Below are positions 1-9,294 of a stretch of 64,000 nucleotides of DNA, in pieces. Source of the stretch: Paragyromitra xinjiangensis (Eukaryota > Ascomycota > Pezizomycetes > Pezizales > Discinaceae); NCBI GenBank assembly GCA_038503065.1, contig JBCAMK010000011.1, positions 1,736,001-1,800,000 of the forward strand. Direction: 5' to 3'. The number at the start of each line of letters is the position of its first letter. The stretch's first letter is position 1. Made by a program: the position numbers and the translations under genes. Under the pieces are notes generated by a model, which searched no databases, was not told where the DNA came from, and was given only the letters and a program-made list of their open reading frames with translations.

Positions 1-52
1 TAGCAAGTAACTCCGCAATCTATTACACACTCGAGATTATTCCTTCATTAGG

Positions 53-243
53 TGTTGTAATATTGGGAGCACGTAGGGAGGAATAGAAGGCTTGATTACT
101 TGCTTGTTAGGTGGGCATACGGCCCCTATCTAAATAGCTCTCTCGGGTGCCCGTGTGCCCGAGTGCCCGAGTGCTCGGGTGCCTGTCTCTCAATCATTTC
201 CGATCCCGAAGGCCAAGCCCCGTATTAGGAAGCATCTCCAACA
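53..243 (+). mobile_element. Solo LTR, copy 1 (191 bp, TSD TTAGG)
   Basis: The element starts TGTTG and ends CAACA, the usual TG...CA ends of a long terminal repeat. It is flanked by a perfect 5-bp direct repeat TTAGG (48-52 and 244-248). A second copy lies at 34306-34489 with its own different duplication, CATAT, which fixes both ends. Inside is a TATA-like stretch (ctaaatagctc here, tataaatagctc in the other copy), followed by an array of about 8-bp GC-rich units (tgcccgag/tgcccgtg) whose number differs by one between copies. No internal retroelement coding sequence lies next to it, so it is a solo LTR or a very short TRIM-type element. The superfamily cannot be told from the LTR. Confidence 0.85.
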
Positions 244-529
244 TTAGGTTGCACATTCACATCGAGTGATCCATCATGATTCCCATAAGCAAAAGCGAAG
301 AACACGGTTCAGGGTGCAGATAAACCGGGAAGGACTAAATGAAGTAATGATACACCAAAATGTTCCATACCCGACTCTCGGCTTAAGAGGAACCGCAGTG
401 TCCTAAATAGTCCTCAAGCTAATTTCCTCACTTTCATAGCTACAAAATCAACTGCCCCACAATCAATCCCAACTGCAGAACGGCAGCAGAACGAGCACTC
501 CCCCATTGCTCCTACCTCTAACAACCCAC

Positions 530-2085
530 TTAAGCCTCGCTCTTCCCCCGCTTCTCAAAAGCCTCCACAAACGCCTTAATATCCTCCGCCAAAACCTCCG
601 GACTCTCCATAGCAGCGAAATGCCCACCCTACAAAAATTAGCACTACCCTACTAAAACTCAAACCTCATACATACCTTCTCATGTCTCTTCGACCAAATC
701 AACAACTCCCCAGCCTCCGCCTCTACCCACTTCAACGGCACCGGTACCAGCTCCTTCGGAAACAACGAGTACCCCAACGGCTTCTTAAACCCAATAAAAT
801 ACACCCTCTCCTTTGGGGCAAAAAGCTAAAAAAAATCAGCAAGCCCTATCACACCAAAGTGATACATACCTCACGGTACGGGTATATAGCCCGTGGAAAA
901 GTCTCCGTGAGCCACCACAGCGTGACCAGCTGTAGGATCTTCTCAATAGGTGGTTTCTCGTCGCTCCATTCGAGGAGTTTCTCACCGATCCTGGAAATTT
1001 TAGTTTGGACGGTAGAGGGAAGTAGAGGGAGGGTAGGCTTACCATGCGAGGAGGGCGAGAGGGCTGCTGGAGATGACGTGGCCGATGGTGCTGGGTCTGG
1101 TTGCGTGCGTTAGCCCGTATGCGCTGCCGCGGGTGCGGAAATCTTTGGCGCGGTCGAGGCCGATTAGGTCAGTTGCGTCGAGGTTGTCGGTAGGGCCCTC
1201 GGTAGAGCTGAGGAATATGTTTACTGGGGGGGAGGGGTTAGTTTTGTTCGTGGAGGGTGGGGGTGGGCTTACCGTGGGCTCCTATTGTGGTTTGGTTAGT
1301 GGTGGGTTGGTTTCTTGTCTGGGGGGTTGGGATTTGCTTACCTTTGCAGTCTGGGTAATGGTTTTGCATCAATCGCGCTAGGATGCCACCGACGTCGCCG
1401 CCCTGAGCTATGTATCCTCCGTTGGACTCGCCGAAGCCGAGACCGATCATTAGCTGGTTCATCAGGTATGCAGCATCCGATTTCGTAAAGTCCTTATCAA
1501 GCGGTGGCTGTGAGGAGAATGCATATCCCGGAAGACTCGGGACGATTACATGGAAAGCAGGGGAAGTCGAAGCAGCCAGAATAGGGATTATGTCAAAGAA
1601 TTCAACGAATGATCCTGTACACGATAATCAGCTAGTAACCCGAGCTGAAGTTTATACTAGTTGTCAAATGTCCGTACCTGGCCACCCATGCATAAGGATG
1701 AGCGGAACAGCATCTGGGTTCTCGGAGAAGACACCGATGAAGTGGATGGTGTATTCGTTCCCGTCGCTGTTTTTAACTGGGGCTGTATATTGTGGGAATT
1801 TGTTTATTTCTTCTTCATGTTTTCGCCTAGTACCCATCAGCGACTTCTATCTAGAGTTGCAATTGAACAGTAGAACTCAACACACCATTCGAAGCTACTC
1901 TCCCAATACGCCTTCGTCTCCTTCATCCATTTATTCGTGACCCCAAACCGCTCATCCGAGCCCTCCCAAGTAGGCGGCGGAAGCTTACTCAAACGTAACA
2001 AAGCCTTAAAATCGTCAATATCCGCTTGTGGAATTGCGATTTTGAAGGGCTTGGGGGAGAGAGTTGCATTCTTTGGAAGCGACAT
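530..2085 (-). CDS. Epoxide hydrolase, alpha/beta-hydrolase fold (7 exons)
   Basis: Seven exons splice into a protein of about 392 residues, normal for the microsomal/juvenile-hormone-type epoxide hydrolase family, which opens epoxides to diols through an alkyl-enzyme ester. Exon 1 (from the ATG at 2085) is the EHN N-terminal domain, with the conserved PPPTW and YWESSFEW segments. Exon 2 carries the oxyanion HGWPG motif. Exon 3 has GYAFS and the nucleophile in GGDVGG (Asp about residue 190). The last exon has the catalytic His in GGHFAAME (His about 363). The family often has W or I after the Asp; here it is V. Introns are GT-AG and short. One internal exon (1273-1281) is only 9 nt and restores the frame. 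The stop is TAA at 530-532. A decayed tandem relative lies upstream at about 2816-3370. Natural substrate and cell location are unknown; no signal peptide or membrane anchor is visible. Confidence 0.9.
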
Positions 2086-2815
2086 TTTAGTAAGACTTTC
2101 TGGTTGCTCTGATGCTGAAGCTCATTACCGCGGGGTAGTCGGCTATATAAGCTATTAAGTGCGGCACGTTGAAGATCTAGGAATCCGGACGATAGACTTT
2201 CCGGGGTGGGAATTCTATTGCCCCGCAACCTACCCTTGTCGACTCGCGTAGAGTCATAGACGCACGACAATGCAGGTTGCTGTTGGTAGATGGTTTATTC
2301 GATTGCATCATTGGCAGGTGTTTGAGTAAATACCTCTTATACGAGGTTCCAGACCCGGAGATGGACAGCCCGGTGAAAATAGCAAGCTTTAATACGACTT
2401 GGAAATACATAGCCGATCGCAGGTCAAGGATTAGTGGTGTGATGTAGTGTTGCCGAGTCTGGCAGGTGGGGTTGATGTACAACCCCTCACCCGGAAGCTA
2501 TTTCGGTGAAGTTATTGGATCCGGAATCATTGACACCGGTCTGGGGCCTAAGCGAGTGAGTGTCGAGTGACTATCCATGATCTCCGGAGTAGATACAGGC
2601 GATGAGATGATAACAAAACACCCACTCTCACTCCCACCGGTTAAGTTCGTAAATACATTCTCGAATCTAACTGAAAAGACAAACGATACCACTAACAGGC
2701 CACCCCCATAATGAAGCTGCTTGGCCAAAATGAGGCCCAACGTCTCCTTCCGTAGTTTGTTCTCTTGCATATCCCGAGCCTGCTGTAAACAGCGGGAACC
2801 CGCCATCCCCTAAAA
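2086..2815. other. Intergenic, no gene seen
   Basis: This is the upstream region of the epoxide hydrolase and the 3' flank of the pseudogene. Only short overlapping open frames without recognisable content are present. A TATA-like gctatataagc lies at about 2142-2152, 60-70 bp before the hydrolase ATG, and could be part of its promoter on the minus strand. Confidence 0.4.
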
Positions 2816-3370
2816 TCTGCACATAGCTCTTATACTCCCTGCTAGAAGCTCTAGGACTTCTATAGCGGCGAAATTGCCGTTCTGTTGACGTGTCAGAGAT
2901 ACCAGTCAAGATAGCCGGCATGTTAAGTGGATGGCACATACCTTATCATATCTCCTAGACCAGATCAGTCCACCCCACTCGCCTCTGCTTCCACCCATTT
3001 CTCGGGAATCGGTATAATTCCGCCAGGGAAGTGGGAGTAGCCGACCAGCTTTTGGAAAGGCTGGATGAGGACATCTCCGTAGAGGGTTTAGAACCGTTCG
3101 GCAAGCAAGTAGACTACAACGTGAGAGCTTCCTGGAAGAGGTCTCATACCTTGCGATATTGAAATATAGGTTACAACCTGGAGGATCTTCTCGATAGGCA
3201 AGACTTCCGATGGCCGTTCGAGGTATTTCTCACCGACTCTATACACCCTCACGTCAGTAGCGGAGGCGGAAACACAGAGACTCTGGGATTTACCATGCAG
3301 GTAGAGCGAGATGACCGCTAGCAATGGTGTTTGGTCCCACCGCACGAATCGCTGTGAACATATCACTCAC
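2816..3370 (-). pseudogene. Decayed epoxide hydrolase paralogue (3' half only)
   Basis: Read on the minus strand, this segment matches the second half of the intact hydrolase piece by piece. There is a stretch with RAVGPNTIASGH and LALPAW, then RVGEKYLERPSEVLPIEKIL, then QPFQKLVGYSHFPGG with IPEKWVEAEA, then the last exon. The frame breaks just after the WVEAEA segment. The last-exon segment reads GNFAAIE where the intact copy has GHFAAME, so the catalytic His is lost (CAT to AAT). The nucleophile half is missing. It is a truncated, frameshifted tandem copy that cannot encode an active hydrolase. Confidence 0.85.
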
Positions 3371-4011
3371 TAGCATCGATGCAACAAGGTATCACAGTCA
3401 ATTATGAAAATATTTATTATTTAATAAATAATAAAGTACCATGTATTGCCATTATCTCTCAAAGTAATGGTAGTACGCTCTGCATCATGCCAGCGCGAGT
3501 TAGGTCTAGTCATGGGAGGCATGGTGCAGTGTAGGGGTGTGAGAGCATTGAATCGATATCTCAAAACCCACAGCAATTTGTTGCACGCAGCTGTGCAGTA
3601 TTAGTGCGTCTGCGGTTGGACGGCTTTGTCGGTTGGGTTCAAGTTGTTGGTGCAAAATACACACAGACGTGAACTAAGTACTTATTGTAGAATTAACATT
3701 AGCCACAAGTATTACAGAATAAAGGAATTACTCTCAACTTGTAGGACTACAGACAAGACCAACTCTATCATATCGCGGGGGGATAACGCGTCAGCCACGT
3801 GACACCTCAACAACCACCCATACCACGTGACAACGATAATTGAGTCACGTCCCTGACGTCAAAGCGCAGACCGACGCGATCAGGCTGAACTTGAAAGACA
3901 AGGTATCACGTCTCCCCAGACCACCGACAGTAAAGATACCGAACCCGCTTCCCCTCTAAAAATCCTAGCAAATCAATTAATATCCCAAACCCAACCTATC
4001 CATTAAAATAA
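3371..4011. other. Intergenic, AT-rich palindrome
   Basis: No gene is seen. An almost perfect AT palindrome (tttattatttaataaataat...) lies at about 3412-3434. The last 200 bp are the upstream region of the SRAP gene; two CACGTGA-type motifs occur at about 3796 and 3824. Confidence 0.4.
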
Positions 4012-5461
4012 ATGTGTGGAAGGTAAGAGCCTAGCTTCACAATACCCGCCACTAACCCGTGATTTGAGCCGGTTCTAACCAGAATGCAGATACGTTCTCG
4101 CCTACCCTCCACGCGATGTCGGACGGCGTTTGATTGAAGATGGCATGCCCGTCGATGAACTACCTGATGAAGAGGACGTGCAGCAAGGCTACAATATTGC
4201 CCCCGGGAATATAGAGCCTGTGTACCGCGCCATCCCTGGTATCCCAGGCGAGAACGGTCCACCAGACAACGAGGGGGATAATCAGGATGGCAACAGCGTC
4301 CAAGGAAGAACTCAAGGGAACAGAAGCGAGGGCGTGAAATATGTTTTGCAGGCAATGAAATGGGGTTAGATTTTTTTTCTATTATTATTTCATACTTACC
4401 GATACAAGAGTGGCGAATCGTACGAATTTTCTTCCTAAGCATAGGTTTAAGGTCAAGTGAGCTAACTTACTCGTTATGGTAGGTCTTATACCATCGTGGA
4501 CGAAACGGAAGCCAGATTATGGCTCTCTCATGAAGACTATAAACTGTCGTGACGACTCGCTGTTTGAAAATAAGGGGATGTGGACCTCGATGAAGCATAA
4601 AAAGCGATGTATAGTCGTTGCACAGGGTTTCTTCGAGTGGTTGAAGAAGGGTAACGATAAGGTAGTTAACCAAACCCCTCACCTACCGCTCTTACTAACC
4701 AATGTAAACTAGATCCCCCACTTCGTCAAAAGAAAAGACGGGAAACTACTCTGCATGGCCGGTCTCTGGGACTGTGCACAATACGAAGGTTCCTCCCACC
4801 CTATCTACTAAATAGCAAATACTCAAATGACCTAGGTTCCACCGAAAAGCTCTACAGTTACACCGTCATCACCACCTCCGCCAATAAACAGCTCAGCCCC
4901 CTCCATCACCGCATGCCGGTAATCCTCGAAAATGGCTCCGAGGAAATCCGCACCTGGCTCTCCCCGACTCAAACCTGGAATACAGAGCTCCAGTCCCTAC
5001 TGAAGCCATATGAGAGCGAACTGGAAGTATACCCCGTCACCAAAGACGTTGGGAATGTTCGGAACAATTCACCAACTTTCATCATCCCTCTTGACTCGAA
5101 AGACAATAAATCCAACATCAAGAACTTCTTCGCTGCGTCACAGAAACCCAAGTTCGAAGGAAAAGCCGAATCAGGCACAGTGGAGAATAATGCCCCGCAA
5201 AAACCGACGGAGCTCCCACTGAAGAGGGAAAGAGATGAAACCGAGTGGAGTACAGACACTATAACAGATACCTATTCGCCACCCTCTAAAGCCCCGAAAA
5301 TCGAAGATAGCCCCCAGTCAAGTGGCGCACTTCCGTCTACGCCGAGGATAAGATCGGCGACGAGTAATCTTGCGAACAAAAAACCGACTGCATCGCCGTC
5401 TAAGAAAAGATCTACAAAAGGAGGTGGTACGCCGAGGATTACGAATTTCTTTACCAAATAG
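4012..5461 (+). CDS. SRAP-domain protein, HMCES/YedK family (abasic-site DNA-protein crosslinker)
   Basis: SRAP proteins bind abasic sites in single-stranded DNA through the N-terminal Cys and form a protective thiazolidine crosslink during replication. The start is fixed by ATG TGT GGA AG, giving Met-Cys-Gly-Arg with Cys2 as the catalytic residue after Met removal; a short intron follows directly. The other hallmarks come in order: NIAPG (active-site Asn), AMKWGLIPSW, QGFFEW (catalytic Glu), MAGLWD, and LHHRMPVIL (catalytic His). There are five exons, with GT-AG introns after MCGR, after KWG, after the GNDK segment and after the AQYEG segment. The tail is long, charged and probably disordered. 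It holds two FF motifs like PCNA-interacting (PIP) boxes, KSNIKNFF and, at the very C-terminus, PRITNFFTK. A C-terminal PIP box is known in human HMCES, so a replication-fork role is inferred. Confidence 0.93.
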
Positions 5462-6220
5462 GTTCTGCTATAGTGCCTCTTTTTGAGCTTTGTTGCTGAG
5501 TTTGAGTTTAGCTGGTGTTTTGATTGGATGTATGTTGGAGATTTATGTAGTGGCATAGGAGTTTTCTTTGCTTCGGACTTCGTTGTGTTGAGCAGTTCAA
5601 TTGGTGGTGTTTATGGGAAAATGCTAGTGTGGTTGCATTGGTGTAGTAGCATAGTTTGACTTCCGAGTTTTCTTTCCTAGGTTAGCTTTTTAATAATATC
5701 TATATGCATGGTCCCGAAGTCTTCCATGAGAGTTGCCAGTAGGTAGTTAAGCTTATGAGCTTAAAACATTTATATCCACCCCAAACGGTGATTCTCGTAG
5801 GGATCGCTGAATGAGATTTAAGTTCAAACGACGCCAAACTCTGGGGTTTAGCTTGTAAGACCCAGATTTGTCATAGAAGGGCGGAGCGTTTTAACTTCCT
5901 ATAAGCGCAGCTGTACAGGTTTGGGGATGAGATGATAGATATTAGTCTCCACCTCATTCTTGAGGAAGTCAGCGCCCTTTGTCAAATAATATTGATGGTA
6001 TTATATAGGGTTGTGTAGTGAGTTCGGCGGTCACGGATTATCACTAGTTTATTCCCTAGCAACACTTGTTAGATATTTACTTCCTTTCGTGCCGCTTCCG
6101 GCCTTTCTCTATTCATTTGGCTCTATTCTTTTCTCCATGTACGTAGGGCTTCTATAGCATACATGTATGTAGGCTTCTCTACTATCCAGGTTTTTTATTA
6201 TTCCTTGCTGATTTGACTTT
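5462..6220. other. Intergenic, no gene seen
   Basis: T-rich 3' flank of the SRAP gene followed by unrecognised sequence. Nothing coding or structured is apparent. Confidence 0.4.
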
Positions 6221-6303
6221 CTTTGGCTGTTGATTATTCTTTGGCTGTTGATTATTCTTTGGCTGTTGATTATTCTTTGGCTGTTGATTATTCTTTGGCT
6301 GTT
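6221..6303 (+). repeat. 18-bp tandem repeat, about 4.6 copies
   Basis: The unit ctttggctgttgattatt is repeated four times without a change, plus a partial fifth copy. Perfect identity means recent slippage or expansion. The next 380 bp up to the minisatellites show no gene. Confidence 0.95.
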
Positions 6304-6689
6304 CGGTATATTGGGCTTATTTGGAGGCTGCTTTGGGCCTGAAGGGATAGCCGACAGAGAATATGGTGGAAAGCCTCTGATTAGCTGAATATCTGTATAT
6401 ATACATGTACGGAGGTTTTCTGCCCCTTCTTCATTTTCTACATGCTTCGTCTCCCCTACACATCACCTCCTACCTTTGCACCTTCCTATTTCGGCCACCA
6501 AACCTCCTCACTTTTGTGAAAATTTTCTCAGCACACCAAAATTTTCAGCTTCACTTCTAGCATACATTGATGTTTGAATTCCCTCCTGTCGCCCTTTCCC
6601 CTCCCTCAAGAGCATCAGCAAAAAGGGATGCCCGCCTGGGCGCGATGGGCAAGAACCTGGGCGTGGCCCCAGCGCCCAGTACGCCTGTT

Positions 6690-6960
6690 TGCGTCCAGCT
6701 GCGTCCATAGGTCTAGTACGGCCATACGTTCGTTCTATTGCTCGCCCCAGCACGTTCGTACGCCTAGTACGGCCATACGCTTGCTCTATTGCTCGCCCTA
6801 GTACGGCCATACGCCCATGCGCCCACATACGCCCACACCCACACGCCCACACCCACACGCCCACACACGCCCATGCGCCCATACGCTTGCTCTATTGCTC
6901 GCCCTAGCACGTCCATACGCCCACACGCCCACATACGCCCATGCGCCCATATACTGTCTC
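6690..6960 (+). repeat. GC-rich minisatellite field
   Basis: A block around ctattgctcgccc followed by tacggccatacg recurs three to four times. It grades into short cgcccacac / cgcccatac units at about 6805-6950. Open frames run through it on both strands only because the units rarely contain stops; they are low-complexity and not credible genes. Confidence 0.85.
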
Positions 6961-7179
6961 CTGGCCGCAAATTCAGCCAAGTCGAAACCCTAACCCTCGG
7001 TTACCCGACCCTCCTAGGCTCATCATGACCTCACACGCGCCTTCCGCCAGCAATTCCCTTATATCAACCACACACCCCACCTCCTGCTCGCCTCCACCTC
7101 CCACCTCTCCATCTCCCGCTCGCCCCACCCCTCCAATCCCCACTTCTTACCTGTCAGTCGACTGTGCTAACACGCTGTA

Positions 7180-7550
7180 CTATAGAGTCAATTCAGCGGT
7201 CGATTCGGAGTCAATTCAGAAGTCAATTCAGCAGTCAATTCAGCAGGATTCGGAGGCTCAGAAACAGCCGATTCGGAGTCAATTCAGGAGTCAATTCGGA
7301 GTCTGTTCAGCAGTCAATTCAACAGTCAATTCGGAGTCAATTCGGAGTCAATTCGGAGTCAATTCAGCAGTCAATTCGGAGTCTATTCAGCAGGATTCGG
7401 AGCCTATTCGGCAGTCAATTCAGCGGTCGATTCGGAGGTAGGCAGATAGCTGACTCGGAGGCTGCTTGGAGGCTGCTCGGGAGGCTGTTTGGGAGTCGAT
7501 TCGGAGTCTCGGAAACAGCCGATTCGGAGGCAGGCAAGCAGTTGACTCGG
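7180..7550 (+). repeat. 12-bp minisatellite (gagtcaattcag / cagtcaattcgg)
   Basis: About 20 imperfect copies of a unit built on gtcaattc run from about 7180 to 7440. A more degenerate tail with gattcggag and gactcggagg continues to about 7550. The 152- and 166-residue frames across it are only translations of the repeat. Confidence 0.85.
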
Positions 7551-7900
7551 AGGCAGTTGGATCAACAGCGGAAGCAAGATAATGGGTGGAATTGCGCCCT
7601 ACATGTACATAGAGCAGGGTAGACTATTAGTGCCATACAAAGCAGCGTGACAAGCAGCGTGACATCGTACGCCCAATGCGCCCATGGGAGGCTGTACGTC
7701 CAGTATGTCAGGCTCGGATTTTCCAGGCCTGCGCCTGGGCGTGGACGAGGCAGGACCTACGTCCAGCGTGCCCACACGCACGCCATACTAGATGATGCGC
7801 CTAACGCAATGCCTAAAAAAAATCCGAGCCCAGTGCGCCCAGTGCGCCTACTGCTCTAGGCGCGACTGGACGTAGACCCGGCTTTTTGCTGATGTAAATT
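7551..7900. other. Non-coding, relic of a GC-rich repeat
   Basis: Words such as cgcccagtgcgcc, gcctgggcgtgg and gtacgtccag recall the 6650-6720 sequence, so the two blocks may be parts of one scattered repeat. No gene is seen. Confidence 0.4.
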
Positions 7901-7904
7901 GTTT

Positions 7905-8465
7905 TGAAAGACTGTTGTACATTTCTCAACACAATATAACCTATGTAATAGCTAGTACAAGCATGTACTGTTATGTACAGGCTGCTACTAAGCTTCCAAA
8001 TCACTTCAGCAGACTATCATAGTGGAGCTAGCACACCTGCCAGTTTACACCTTTCCACATAATAGGCAGTACAAGCACGTACTATCACGTACAGGCTACT
8101 ACTAAGCTTCCATATCGCTTCGGAAGACTGTTGTCGTATGTTTCCTCACATAACCCCTGTAATAGCCAATACACGCATGTACTGTCGCGTACAAGCTGCT
8201 AGGGCTAAGCCTCCAAATCTCCGAGAGATTACAAAAGCAGGGCTAGTGCACCTGCCAGTTTACGGCTTCCCACATAATGGTCAGTACAAGCGCGTACTAT
8301 CATGTACAAGATACTACTAGGCTTCCGAATTGCTTCAAAAGACTTGTAGTATATTTCTCCACCTAATACAAGAACCTATATAACGGCTAGTACAGGCATG
8401 TACTATCACATACAAGCTGCTACCGAGCTTCAAGAATCACCTCAGCAGACCATCATACTAGTCGT
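7905..8465 (+). repeat. 215-bp tandem repeat, about 2.6 diverged copies
   Basis: The motif gaaagactgttgta starts copies at about 7906, 8122 and 8338, a spacing of 215-216 bp. Each full unit has two half-units, each with a near-palindrome such as gtactatcacgtac and the words ctactaagcttcc and acctgccagtttac. The copies differ at many places, so the array is old. There is no coding capacity. Confidence 0.8.
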
Positions 8466-9294
8466 TGGTGCCAGGATACACTAACCTATATTTAAGGGGC
8501 TCAGGCGACTTAAAATTTTTTCTAAGCCCCTAATGCCAGAAAGCCAGATATCGTTGATGTGCCGGCATTAAGCAAAGCCAGCCATATAACCATATCTTCT
8601 TCTCGTCCCCCACAGGTGGCATTCTTGCCCCCTTAGACATTTTTATCAGGCCTCTCAGGGATTTCTTACTCGCACCGCCACCTGTCGCTAGACTTACCCC
8701 TAACCCGAGTACATCTATGTTACTCTTGTTCTGATCCTAACCTCTCTATAACCTTCGGTACGTAGTTACATGTACCTTCAATGGCTAGACACGAGACTAT
8801 ATACGTACATAGGTAGGTGGTGCTGTTGACATGACACCCCCACGATGTTTGACACAGAACTGTAAACTACATGTAAGAATATTGCCGCACACTTGTCCCT
8901 CACAGCCAGAAGAAGCCAATGTAATGATGAAATGAACAATGGAATGGTAAACAAAAAAACTAAACTTAAGGAAATATTCGGCATAGACCCTCAACAGAAA
9001 ACAAACAAAATACCACGCCTGCGGCCTGGAGAAATACTGAATCAATTATCTCCTACTCAATCCAATCCTTCAAAACATCGCGAATCATCTAAGTAGAAAT
9101 CTGTGATGATAATTGACCAGCCAGCTATTTCGCTTAACAAACGTATGGTCAACGAAAACTCATAGAGGCTGACTTGCACAAAACTAACGTTGCACGCAGT
9201 TCCGACCAAATAACTATCCCCGACCCGGAGGCAGTTCATCAACCCTGACATCGTTAGAACAGCCTAGCCCCCACTGCTAAGAGCGCCACTCACA
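8466..9294. other. Intergenic, small hairpin
   Basis: Here lies the 3' flank of the ankyrin gene. A potential hairpin pairs ttaaggggct (8492-8501) with agcccctaa (8525-8533), with one bulge. No gene is recognised. Confidence 0.4.

Noticed and set aside
6508..6980. GC-rich frames on both strands (60-124 codons)
   Set aside because: Low-complexity translations of the cgcccacac/cgcccatac repeats.
6941..7622. Plus-strand frames of 166 and 152 codons
   Set aside because: They translate the 12-bp minisatellite only; composition is purely repeat-derived.
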